A DNA stretch of 64,000 bases, from contig DATLGL010000045.1 in assembly GCA_035540495.1 (NCBI GenBank), positions 1 through 64,000 on the forward strand. Reading direction: 5' to 3'. The stretch's first letter is position 1, and the number at the start of each line of letters is the position of its first letter. The position numbers were made by a program, and so were the translations under genes. Below the pieces are notes generated by a model that saw only the letters and a program-made list of their open reading frames with translations, searched no databases and was not told where the DNA came from. Origin of the DNA: DASVEG01 sp035540495 (lineage in GTDB: Bacteria; Actinomycetota; Acidimicrobiia; Acidimicrobiales; CADCTF01). Of this stretch, positions 1-6,695 are shown piece by piece.

Positions 1-230
1 AGCCACCGCCGGCAAAGGAGTGATGCCCCTGAGCTGAGACCATCGACGGGGAGACGAGCTGTCCGCGCACCGGGACTTCTGGTGTCCGCAGCCCCGGACT
101 TCCCGTGTCCGTCTACAAGGATTTCCTACTGGCCGTTGACAAACCTTCACGACCCGTTCCTGGAGGTCAACCTCAGACCATCGGAGGGCAAAGAGCTCCC
201 CGCGCGCAGTCCCGTCAGACCTGCTGTTAG
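1..230. other. No gene seen at left edge
   Basis: I see no credible coding frame in these 230 bases. The frames are short, lack a plausible start and match nothing I recognise. The only structure noticed is a pair of similar 18-mers, listed separately. The stretch lies downstream of the toxin terminator, so it may be the flank of a mobile or accessory segment (inference). Confidence 0.4.
71..111. repeat. Pair of imperfect direct repeats
   Basis: Two 18-mers, at 71-88 and 94-111, match at 15 of 18 positions and share the pattern GGACTTC...GTGTCCG. They are 23 nt apart start to start. Function is unknown. They could be remnants of a mobile-element end or a regulator binding site, but nothing adjacent supports either choice. 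Confidence 0.4.
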
Positions 231-254
231 GACGAGCGCTCGGTAGCGCTCGTC
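231..254 (-). terminator. Hairpin downstream of the toxin gene
   Basis: A perfect 10-bp stem (GACGAGCGCT with AGCGCTCGTC) closes a 4-nt loop. It begins about 40 nt after the stop of the MazF-like gene on the minus strand. There is no clear U tract, which is common for high-GC actinobacterial terminators. Confidence 0.55.
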
Positions 255-294
255 GACGACGTCCGCGAGCCTGAACAGCTCCGCGATGGTGCGT

Positions 295-636
295 CTACGG
301 GATGTCCAAGATCACCGCGATGGTCTCGCGTATCTGCGTCAACGCGAGCAGGCCGACATTCCCGCGGATCTCAGTGATTCGCGAGGGCGACACGGCACGG
401 AGGTGCTGGCACTGCGCTGCCGACGGCACCCTCAAGCCATTCTCTTCGTCGGGCTCGAGCACCACCTCGGAGTGAAATGCTCGGATCGAGCTCGTGAGCG
501 GCACCACGTGGACGACTGACGGGCCTGCATCGAGGATCCTTTGCGCTGTGACGAGCACGGCCGGATGACGGAAGCCCGCTTCTCGACCCTCCGGAGTACC
601 GAGTTCGAGGTCGACGACGTCACCCGAGTTCGGCAT
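295..636 (-). CDS. MazF/PemK-type mRNA interferase toxin
   Basis: 113 residues starting at the ATG of MPNSGDVVDLELG. The opening 'GDVVDLELG..GREAGFRHPAVLV' and the following VVHVVPLTSS are the beta-barrel landmarks of the MazF/PemK/Kid family of ribosome-independent or ribosome-associated endoribonucleases. The length is typical. The gene follows the antitoxin gene with a 17-nt overlap (620-636), the usual arrangement for translational coupling of a toxin-antitoxin pair. A longer frame runs up to 789, but it lies wholly over the antitoxin and its N-terminal part is arginine-rich shadow sequence, so I use the internal ATG. The RNA cleavage site cannot be deduced from sequence alone. Confidence 0.85.
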   Translation of the reverse strand: MPNSGDVVDLELGTPEGREAGFRHPAVLVTAQRILDAGPSVVHVVPLTSSIRAFHSEVVLEPDEENGLRVPSAAQCQHLRAVSPSRITEIRGNVGLLALTQIRETIAVILDIP

Positions 637-814
637 CGAGCCAGGACGTCTCGTCGGCGCGCAGCCCCTCACGCAGGTCGGCGCCGACCCGGTCCTGCCG
701 CAGCGCGCGGACGGCGAGCGTGACGGTCTGCCCGACCGTCGTGTGCAGCTCCGCAGCCAGACGCTTGAGCTCCTCGTGCGTGGCCACATCGATACGGACG
801 CTCGTGCTCTGCAT
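620..814 (-). CDS. Ribbon-helix-helix antitoxin of the MazF pair
   Basis: 64 residues from ATG (MQSTSVRIDVATHEELKRLA). The pattern of a short beta strand (TSVRIDV), a helix (THEELKRLAAEL) and a second helix (TVGQTVTLAVRALRQ) is that of RHH antitoxins. The acidic C-terminal tail (ADETSWLDAELG) would be the toxin-binding segment. It is upstream of and overlaps the toxin gene, so it is probably co-transcribed and autoregulated as in the MazEF/VapB family. An in-frame ATG four codons upstream, at 826, is also possible. A degenerate second copy lies just upstream, at 981-1145. Confidence 0.8.
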   Translation of the reverse strand: MQSTSVRIDVATHEELKRLAAELHTTVGQTVTLAVRALRQDRVGADLREGLRADETSWLDAELG

Positions 815-864
815 GCAAATCAGCATACAACCGGCGCAGACACCTTCCTTGTTACTTCGGTAAT

Positions 865-874
865 CGAAGCTTCG
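865..874. promoter_or_regulatory. Candidate toxin-antitoxin operator
   Basis: A perfect 10-bp palindrome, CGAAGCTTCG, lies 50 nt upstream of the antitoxin start. It is the size expected for an RHH dimer half-operator. Only position and symmetry support it. Confidence 0.3.
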
Positions 875-980
875 TGCCAGATCCGTACCAGACGGAATGG
901 AAAAGGGTGTTGCATCGCGGTGTGACCAGCATCGCGGGTGACCGTCGAAATCGTGGGAAATGCGCCTGAAAAGCGCGAGG

Positions 981-1145
981 TCACCGGATCGACCGCACCG
1001 AGCCGTGCGCGGCACCATCCTCGCGGCGCGGCTTGCTCAACTCGACGCCGACGCGGTCCCGTCGCAGGGCGCGCACCGCAGGCGAGACCGTGTCTGCGAT
1101 GCGCGGATGGTGGTCGTCGACCTCGCCCGGAACGATCGCGGTGGC
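981..1145 (-). pseudogene. Decayed copy of the RHH antitoxin
   Basis: Read on the minus strand immediately after the arsC stop, this frame encodes DTVSPALRALRRDRVGVEL and ends at a TGA at 981-983. Aligned over 26 residues with the intact antitoxin nearby (QTVTLAVRALRQDRVGADL in the same stretch), 14 are identical. There is no start codon or N-terminal beta strand, and the tail after the conserved core has diverged. I therefore read it as the C-terminal remnant of a duplicated or earlier antitoxin whose toxin has been lost. The 815-980 stretch between it and the intact antitoxin holds only the latter's promoter region. Confidence 0.6.
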
Positions 1146-1553
1146 CTACGTCCGCGCCAGCACCTCGTCGAGAAGTGCGATCACCCGGCGCTCGATGTCG
1201 TCGACGATCGGGCGGACCTCGTCGACGGTCTTGCCGGCGGGGTCGGTGAGCTGCCAGTCGAGGTAGCGCTTGCCCGGGTAGTAGGGGCATTCATCACCGC
1301 AGCCCATCGTGACGATGACGTCCGCGGCTCGCGCGGCCTCGTCGGTGAGGGGCTTCGGGAACTCGCGATCAGGGTCGAGGCCGCGCTCGCGCAGCACCGC
1401 GGCGACTGCAGGATTCACCTGCGTTCCGGGCTGCGACCCCGCGGAGCGAACTCTCACCCGTCCCTCGCCGTGGTGTTCGGTGAGGACGGCGGCCGCGACG
1501 GAGCGCCCTGCGTTGTGGACGCAGACGTAGAGGATCTCGGGGATGCCGGCCAC
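1146..1553 (-). CDS. arsC: Arsenate reductase, low-molecular-weight phosphatase fold
   Basis: 135 residues from a GTG two nt after the aquaporin stop. The N-terminal CVHNAGRS is the C-x5-R phosphate/arsenate-binding loop, and the later TMGCGDECP is the cysteine segment typical of actinobacterial ArsC proteins. DPAGKTVDEVRPIVDDI is the usual C-terminal helix. The enzyme reduces arsenate to arsenite in the cytoplasm. In actinobacteria, relatives use mycothiol/mycoredoxin or thioredoxin as electron donor, and the donor cannot be told from sequence. It is the last gene of arsR-aqp-arsC, so the arsenite formed would leave through the neighbouring channel. A longer frame reaches 2267 but is a shadow of the aquaporin gene. 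Confidence 0.92.
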   Translation of the reverse strand: MAGIPEILYVCVHNAGRSVAAAVLTEHHGEGRVRVRSAGSQPGTQVNPAVAAVLRERGLDPDREFPKPLTDEAARAADVIVTMGCGDECPYYPGKRYLDWQLTDPAGKTVDEVRPIVDDIERRVIALLDEVLART

Positions 1554-1555
1554 GG

Positions 1556-2329
1556 TCAGGTCCTTCCGTCGGTGCGGATGTCGGCGGGTGGGACGATCAC
1601 GTCGTCGGCGACAGCTTCGACGTCGGGATAGAGCGCGCGCACGAGCACGACGGCGACGACGAGGCCCATGAGCTGCGCGACGACGAAGCCGGGCGCGGAA
1701 GAGGGGCGGATGCCGGCGAAGGTGTCCGACAGCGTGCGACCGATCGTCACCGCCGGGTTCGCGAAGCTCGTCGACGACGTGAAGAAGTACGCGGCGCCGA
1801 TGTAGGCGCCGACGGCGAACGGCGCCGCAGTCGTTCGGCCGGAGCGAACGACACCGAAGATCACGACGAGCAGCCCGAGCGTGGCGATGACCTCGGCGAT
1901 CCAGAGCGGGCCGCCCGACCGGGTCTTCGTCGACAGTTCGACGAGGGGTTCGTTGAACATCGCGTTCGCGCTGATCGCGCCCAGGCAGCCGCCCACGATC
2001 TGCGACGGGATGTAGGCCGCGGTCGTCCGGTTGTCGATGCCGCCGAAGACGCGATCGGCGATCGTGACGACGGGGTTGAAGTGCGCGCCTGACACCGGTC
2101 CCAGAGCGAGGATCAACGCGACGAGCCCTGCTGCAGTGGCGGCCGCGTTCTCGAGGAGCTGCAGCCCCACGTCGTTCGGCGAGAGCCTCTCGGCTGCGAT
2201 ACCGCTCCCGACCACGACGGCCACGAGCCCGGCGGTGCCGAGCGTCTCGGCGAGGCACCGGCGCCACAGGTCGACGCGCATCAGCCGCACCGCCGGCGGC
2301 GGCGCCCGTTCACCGGTGTCGATCGCCAT
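1556..2329 (-). CDS. MIP-family aquaglyceroporin of the arsenic operon
   Basis: 257 residues with six predicted membrane segments and the two half-helix motifs of major intrinsic proteins. The first is HFNPVVT, where the usual NPA is NPV, and the second is a standard ANPAVTIGRT. In arsenic operons such channels (AqpS-type) let arsenite flow out down its gradient after ArsC has reduced arsenate. That role is inferred from its position between arsR and arsC, with no arsB or acr3 pump in sight. The NPV variant in the first half-helix may widen or alter selectivity. Confidence 0.88.
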   Translation of the reverse strand: MAIDTGERAPPPAVRLMRVDLWRRCLAETLGTAGLVAVVVGSGIAAERLSPNDVGLQLLENAAATAAGLVALILALGPVSGAHFNPVVTIADRVFGGIDNRTTAAYIPSQIVGGCLGAISANAMFNEPLVELSTKTRSGGPLWIAEVIATLGLLVVIFGVVRSGRTTAAPFAVGAYIGAAYFFTSSTSFANPAVTIGRTLSDTFAGIRPSSAPGFVVAQLMGLVVAVVLVRALYPDVEAVADDVIVPPADIRTDGRT

Positions 2330-2398
2330 CCGTGTGGATGGTCATTGATCTGGCAGCCCAGCCGCAAGCGAACAGTTGGTGAACCGCTGCGCGCAGGA

Positions 2399-2722
2399 TC
2401 AACCGCCCAGCGCGGCGCGGAGCACCGCCAGACGCTCTGGCACGACCCGGTAGTAGGCCCACTTGCCGCGCTTCTCGCGCGACACGAGCCCGGCGTCGGT
2501 CAGCAGGGACAGGTGGTGGGAGATCGTCGGCTGGCTCCGTCCGAGCGGCTCGGTGAGGTCGCAGGCGCACGCCTCGTCGGTGTTGGCGATCATCGACAGC
2601 AGGCGCAGGCGGACGGGGTCGGACAGCACCTTGAACGCGGTCGCGAGCTCCTCGGCTTCCTGCTCGGCGAGAACGGCGTCGTCGATCGGGCTGCAACACA
2701 CCTCGATCACCTTGAGCTCCAT
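2399..2722 (-). CDS. arsR: ArsR-family arsenite-responsive repressor
   Basis: 107 residues from ATG (MELKVIEVCC). It is a winged-helix repressor: LSDPVRLRLLSMI starts the fold, and GRSQPTISHHLSLL is the recognition helix. Vicinal Cys9-Cys10 near the N terminus and the cysteines of DEACACDL (Cys52 and Cys54) match the Corynebacterium ArsR arrangement, in which an N-terminal pair plus one cysteine in the DNA-binding region bind As(III). It heads the operon arsR-aqp-arsC and is divergent from arsI. A longer frame up to 2836 would run across the operator, so I chose the start where the family homology begins. Confidence 0.9.
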   Translation of the reverse strand: MELKVIEVCCSPIDDAVLAEQEAEELATAFKVLSDPVRLRLLSMIANTDEACACDLTEPLGRSQPTISHHLSLLTDAGLVSREKRGKWAYYRVVPERLAVLRAALGG

Positions 2723-2743
2723 CACGTCACCTCTGGTTGTGGA

Positions 2744-2767
2744 ACATATTGACAAACGTCGATGTAT
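2744..2767. promoter_or_regulatory. Candidate ArsR operator between arsR and arsI
   Basis: Arms ACATATTGAC and GTCGATGTAT are inverted (7 of 10 positions pair) around AAAC, in an AT-rich patch of an otherwise GC-rich region. The site lies between the divergent arsR and arsI starts, where one repressor could control both. A shorter related element, GTCGATATGAC, follows at about 2799-2809. Confidence 0.5.
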
Positions 2768-2835
2768 ACGCCACTGTTCCTGTAGACACTTCGAAGATCG
2801 TCGATATGACCATACCGCAGCCAAGGAGCGCAACA

Positions 2836-3321
2836 ATGTCCCGAGTCCAGCTCGCCCTCAACGTCTCGGACATCGACCAGGCGGTCGACTTCTACTCCAA
2901 GCTCTTCGCGACCGAACCGGCCAAGCGCCGTCCCGGCTACGCTAACTTCGCCGTTGCCGAACCGCCTCTCAAGCTCGTCCTCATCGAGAACCCGGCTGCC
3001 GCCGGTGCCCTGAACCACCTCGGTATCGAGGTCGCATCCACCGACGACGTCACCGCCGCGCAGGCCCGCCTCACCGGCGAGGGGCTCGACACCGCGGCCG
3101 AGTCGGGCGCGTGTTGCTACGCCGTCCAGGACAAGGTCTGGGTCAACGACCCGGACTCCGCTCCGTGGGAGATCTACACCGTGCTCGCCGACTCCGACGT
3201 CGCCCACAGCGGCCTCGCTGAAGACACGACCGCCGTCTGCTGCACCGCGACCGGCAGCGTCGACACCGACGACGCGGGGGCGGCCAGCGACACGACCGCA
3301 ACCGTGAAGGCGTGCTGCTGA
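2836..3321 (+). CDS. arsI: ArsI/CadI-type glyoxalase-fold metalloenzyme
   Basis: 161 residues. The start ATG at 2836 is preceded by AAGGAG at 2822-2827. The N-terminal MSRVQLALNVSDIDQAVDFY, the central LNHLGIEV and the end PWEIYTVLADSD are the vicinal-oxygen-chelate fold of the ArsI/CadI family. The vicinal cysteine pair in GACCYA is the substrate-binding pair known from ArsI C-As lyase, which demethylates methylarsenite. After the domain there is an unusual tail of about 37 residues, rich in Thr/Asp/Ala, with two further Cys-Cys pairs (AVCCTA and the terminal KACC). It is divergent from arsR. Confidence 0.88.
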   Translation: MSRVQLALNVSDIDQAVDFYSKLFATEPAKRRPGYANFAVAEPPLKLVLIENPAAAGALNHLGIEVASTDDVTAAQARLTGEGLDTAAESGACCYAVQDKVWVNDPDSAPWEIYTVLADSDVAHSGLAEDTTAVCCTATGSVDTDDAGAASDTTATVKACC

Positions 3322-3503
3322 TGTTCACACACCCGTTCCTCACCCTCGAGCTCGCCCAGCAACGGCAAGCCGAGCTCCGCCTTCAAGCGGCCTTCTATCG
3401 GCCCCGTCGCCCGATCAGGCTCGACGCGCTCTTCGACTTGCTGCTCGAGCGCGTTCGGCCACGTCCGCGGCCCGCCCACGGCCTCGCCTGCGCGACGTGC
3501 TGA
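3321..3503 (+). CDS. Small basic protein coupled to arsI
   Basis: 60 residues whose ATG shares one base with the arsI stop (TGATG), a classic translational-coupling junction. It is arginine-rich, has a predicted amphipathic helix (LTLELAQQRQAELRLQAAFY) and ends in CATC. I do not recognise a family. The terminator-like hairpin begins 20 nt after its stop rather than after arsI, which supports this frame as the end of the transcript. It could still be a chance frame. Confidence 0.45.
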   Translation: MFTHPFLTLELAQQRQAELRLQAAFYRPRRPIRLDALFDLLLERVRPRPRPAHGLACATC

Positions 3504-3522
3504 GGGCGACCGATCCTGCGAC

Positions 3523-3552
3523 GCGGTGAGCCCCGCGTCGACGGCTCACCGC
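3523..3552 (+). terminator. Hairpin ending the arsI transcript
   Basis: GCGGTGAGCC pairs perfectly with GGCTCACCGC (10 bp) around a 10-nt loop, starting 20 nt after the small downstream gene. There is no long U run. Confidence 0.55.
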
Positions 3553-3656
3553 TTCCGCTGAGGGAGGTGGTGTCGTCCCGGGCCGGCGCGATGTAGAACG
3601 TGCGGCGTGCCTAGCCGGCTGCGGCGCGCGTTTCCCTTCGAGATCGCCGAGGATCG

Positions 3657-5159
3657 ATGCTGCTGCGCCGCCGCGTCCAGCTGATCCTCGCGTTCCTCGC
3701 ACTACTGGTCGGCGTCGACTTCGTCGTCGACCAGATGCTGGTCGACGAGCGACGCTCCTACCGGAACGAAGTGCGGCACCGGTGGGAGCCGGCGCGCGAC
3801 GCAACGGCTGCGCTGCTCTTCGGTCTCGTCGACCAGGAAACGGCCGGCCACGCCTACCTCATCACCGGCGACGCCGCCTTCCTCGACGAGTACGACCGCA
3901 AGGGCACCGAGACCGACAGCGCCCTCGACCACGTCGAGGTCCTCATCGCGGGCGACCCGGCGATCGTCGAGCAGCTCCGGCGTACGCGGAACCGCATCTC
4001 GGCGTGGCGCCAGCTCGGAGCGTCGTACGAGATCGAGGCGATGAAGGCGGGCCGGGTGAGCGAGGCCACGGCGCTCGTGCGGGCCGGTACCTCGGGTCGG
4101 CTCTTCGACGACGCGCGCATCGAGGTCGACGATCTTCGAGTGTCGATCCGCTCGCAGATCGTCGACAACGAGCGGTCGATCGTCCGCCTCGAGCGGCAGA
4201 GCAACGCTCTCCGCGTCGTGAGCACCGCTGCGGTGTTCCTCGCCCTTGCGCTGAGCGGCAACCTGCTCCGCCGGTGGTTGACGAAACCGCTCACCGCTGT
4301 CGCCGCCGCGGCGAGAACGGTCGCAGCCGGAGATCTCGATCATCCGATCCCCGCGCCGGGCCCACAGGAGCTCGCGGCACTCGGTCGCGACGTCGAGGCG
4401 ATGAGGAGACGCATCCTCGAAGAGGTCGACGAGGCGACCCGTGCACGCGACTCGCTCGCGCAGCGCGGGATGATCGTGCTGACACTTCGGGACGAGCTCG
4501 CCCCGTCGACGGTGGTCCCACCACCGGGCCTCGAGATCGCGTCGCGCTTCCGGCCGTCGCAGTCGCTGGTCGCGGGCGACTGGTACGACCTCCGCCGAAC
4601 CGCGCCTCACGAGCTCACCTTCGTCGTCGCCGACGTGTCCGGTCACGGCCCCGCCGCCGGCGTGTTCGCGCTGAAGACGAAGCTCCTCACCGGCGTCGCG
4701 CTCAGGCGAAGCCTCGGTCCGGCGGCCGCATGGCAGTGGGTCGCCGATCACCTCGACGAGACCGACGAGCAGTACCTGACCGGTGTCATCGCGACGATCG
4801 ACACCGCTGGGCACACGCTGTCGTACGCGAGCGCCGGCCATCCTCCGATGCTCGTCGTCGGTCACCATCGCGTCGAGCGGCTCGGCACCACCGGTCCGAT
4901 CCTCGGCGCGTTTCCCGGTGAGTGGGACGAGCAGACCGTGCGGTTCGACGCCGGGGACCGGCTGCTCATCTACTCCGACGGTCTCGTCGAGGTCAGAAAC
5001 GACGACGGTGCATGGGCGGAGCTGTCAGATCTCGAGGCGATCGTGGCGGGGGCACCGTCGGCGCAGGCGATCGTCGACGGCGCGCTCGAGTTCCACGACC
5101 GCTACCGGGGACGCGAGCATCGCGACGACGTCACCATCGTGGCGATCTGCGCAACGTGA
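3657..5159 (+). CDS. CHASE3-HAMP-SpoIIE membrane phosphatase
   Basis: 500 residues. An N-terminal membrane segment (VQLILAFLALLVGVDFVVD) is followed by an extracellular CHASE3-like helical sensor (residues about 40-180, with ETAGHAYLITGD), a second membrane segment (about 185-205), a HAMP linker (RRWLTKPLTAVAAAARTVAA) and a PP2C/SpoIIE domain from about 290. The catalytic metal-binding motifs GDWYDL, VVADVSGHG, YSDGLVEV and HRDDVTIVAI are intact, so it should be an active Ser/Thr phosphatase. Relatives act in partner-switching control of anti-sigma factors and their antagonists. No anti-sigma partner is encoded nearby. Its stop is 3 nt from the convergent lipoprotein gene. Confidence 0.88.
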   Translation: MLLRRRVQLILAFLALLVGVDFVVDQMLVDERRSYRNEVRHRWEPARDATAALLFGLVDQETAGHAYLITGDAAFLDEYDRKGTETDSALDHVEVLIAGDPAIVEQLRRTRNRISAWRQLGASYEIEAMKAGRVSEATALVRAGTSGRLFDDARIEVDDLRVSIRSQIVDNERSIVRLERQSNALRVVSTAAVFLALALSGNLLRRWLTKPLTAVAAAARTVAAGDLDHPIPAPGPQELAALGRDVEAMRRRILEEVDEATRARDSLAQRGMIVLTLRDELAPSTVVPPPGLEIASRFRPSQSLVAGDWYDLRRTAPHELTFVVADVSGHGPAAGVFALKTKLLTGVALRRSLGPAAAWQWVADHLDETDEQYLTGVIATIDTAGHTLSYASAGHPPMLVVGHHRVERLGTTGPILGAFPGEWDEQTVRFDAGDRLLIYSDGLVEVRNDDGAWAELSDLEAIVAGAPSAQAIVDGALEFHDRYRGREHRDDVTIVAICAT

Positions 5160-5162
5160 ACC

Positions 5163-6182
5163 TCAGCGAACCACCCGGTCGGCACGATCGAGGAACGCCT
5201 GGGGGATGCTGACCCCGACCTCGGCCGCGGCGACGAGGCTCACCGCGACGACGAACTTCGCCGGGTTCTCCACCGGTACATCGCGCACGGGCGTCCCGGC
5301 GAAGAGTTGCAGCGCCTGGCGCGCCATCTGCCGGTAGAGCTCGATCGTGTCGGGCTGCAACGTGACCACCGCGGGCACGACCGACGTGTTCGAGACGACG
5401 GGCAGCGAGGCCGAGCGCGCAGCGGCGAGGAGCGGCTGCGCGAACCGAACCGTGGTCGGCGTGTTGAGCACCCACACGGCAGCGGCCCCTTGTGACCGCA
5501 CCGACTCGACGGCGGCGCCGGCGTCGTCCGCGCTGGTGAACGTGGCGGTGACGAGCTTCATGCCGAGCGCCGTCGCTGCTCGCTGGGCGTCGTCGGCTAC
5601 CCGGACCGCAGCCGGGTCGCCGGGCGGGTAGACGGCGCCGATCACCTCTGCTCCAGGCAACGCTCGCCTGGCGACGTCGAGCGTTCGATCGGGCGGGACG
5701 AAGAACGTCGCCCCGGTGAGCCGCCCCTCCGGATGTCGGACGTCGGAGACCAACCCCGCTGCGACGGGATCGTTCACGAGGAACAGCACCTGCGTGTCCG
5801 GTGCGGCATCTCGGGCGACCGCAGCGCCCATCGTCGACAGGGCGACGATGAGGTCGACGCCATCGACTCTCCACGCGTCGACCGCGGCTCGGGCCGAGGC
5901 TTCGTCTGCGTGCACCTCTTCCATCGCCTCGGCCCGCAACGTGAGGTTCTGGCCGACGACGTAGCCGCCTCGTTCGAGCTCATCGAGGAACGCCTGCTGG
6001 TTCTCGGGCTGGGTCGAGGCAACGGCGCGCAGGAAGGCGATCGTCTTCGGATCCTTGGGATCCGAAGCCTGAGCGGCACTGCCCTTCTCGTCGTCACCCC
6101 CACGGCCGCAGGCAGAGACGACGAGGCACGCGACGAGGATCCACGCGGCCAGACGACGCCAGCCCGACAGGATCCCGCTCAC
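5163..6182 (-). CDS. ABC-type substrate-binding lipoprotein (DUF534/TrpX-like)
   Basis: About 339 residues from GTG. The signal segment LAAWILVACLVVSAC contains the lipobox VSAC. The body has the two-lobe periplasmic-binding-protein layout of the pfam04392 family: FLRAVASTQPENQQAFLDEL, VDLIVALSTMGAAVARDA, VIGAVYPPGDPAAVRVADDA, and PVVSNTSVV. Such lipoproteins deliver ligands (for example aromatic amino acids for TrpX) to an ABC importer. No permease or ATPase gene is adjacent, and it sits tail to tail with a membrane phosphatase, so it may be a sensor accessory (inference). The frame extends to a TTG at 6212; the GTG gives a normal signal peptide. Confidence 0.75.
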   Translation of the reverse strand: MSGILSGWRRLAAWILVACLVVSACGRGGDDEKGSAAQASDPKDPKTIAFLRAVASTQPENQQAFLDELERGGYVVGQNLTLRAEAMEEVHADEASARAAVDAWRVDGVDLIVALSTMGAAVARDAAPDTQVLFLVNDPVAAGLVSDVRHPEGRLTGATFFVPPDRTLDVARRALPGAEVIGAVYPPGDPAAVRVADDAQRAATALGMKLVTATFTSADDAGAAVESVRSQGAAAVWVLNTPTTVRFAQPLLAAARSASLPVVSNTSVVPAVVTLQPDTIELYRQMARQALQLFAGTPVRDVPVENPAKFVVAVSLVAAAEVGVSIPQAFLDRADRVVR

Positions 6183-6245
6183 AGCCGGAGGATACGCAGC
6201 GCGAGGGTGCAACGCTCGCGGTGGGGCCCGCGAGTGCGCGCTCGG

Positions 6246-6398
6246 CTACAGCCCCGCGACGGCGGCGGCCCAGCTGAAGAGCCCGGCCACGACCGCGACG
6301 GCGAAGAGCGTCAGCCCGATGGTGATGGCAAGAGCCAAAACGAGGTTGCGCCCCGTCGAGCGGAGGTCGAACGGCTCACGATCTTCGATCCACTCCAT
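6246..6398 (-). CDS. 50-residue single-pass membrane protein
   Basis: The frame starts MEWIEDREPFDLRSTGRN and continues into one strong hydrophobic helix (LVLALAITIGLTLFAVAVVA, then GLFSWAAAVAGL), ending at TAG. A charged N terminus of about 18 residues would face the cytoplasm. It is 18 nt downstream of the zinc-ribbon gene on the same strand, so the two probably form one transcript. The function is unknown, but the frame is too hydrophobic and well bounded to look like chance. Confidence 0.6.
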   Translation of the reverse strand: MEWIEDREPFDLRSTGRNLVLALAITIGLTLFAVAVVAGLFSWAAAVAGL

Positions 6399-6416
6399 GA
6401 CGTCACGTGTTCCCTG

Positions 6417-6611
6417 TCAGCTTCGTCCCTGAACGTCCGGCTCGTGCCGTTCGTCGGAACGACGCTCGCGAAGCCGGTCCCGTCTCGCCGCGTGCGCAGG
6501 ATCGCAGCGGGGACAGGTGATGCTCGAAGCGGCAGCCAGGTCGAACACCGCCGTCGTCGCACCGCACCGCGGGCACCTCGGAACGGAAGCTTCGGCGGGA
6601 ACACGGGGCAT
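6417..6611 (-). CDS. Small zinc-ribbon protein
   Basis: 64 residues from the ATG of MPRVPAEASVPRCPRCG. Two CPRC knuckles (PRCPRCGATTAVFD and SSITCPRCDPAH) are separated by 17 residues, as in rubredoxin/zinc-ribbon folds, and are followed by a very basic tail. It probably binds one zinc ion and perhaps nucleic acid or a partner protein. The exact role is unknown. It is followed by the 50-residue membrane protein gene. A longer frame to 6677 exists, but the added residues show no family features. Confidence 0.6.
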   Translation of the reverse strand: MPRVPAEASVPRCPRCGATTAVFDLAAASSITCPRCDPAHAARRDRLRERRSDERHEPDVQGRS

Positions 6612-6695
6612 GTGTCGAGCGTCACCGCAACGTTCATTGCGAAAGCGTGCACGCCGATAGATCAGACAAACCGCCACAAGCTCGTCAGGCCGCGG

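Noticed and set aside
1146..2267. 373-residue frame suggesting an ArsC fusion
   Set aside because: Only the last 135 residues are ArsC; the N-terminal part is arginine-rich shadow of the aquaporin gene. A GTG at 1553 gives a normal ArsC.
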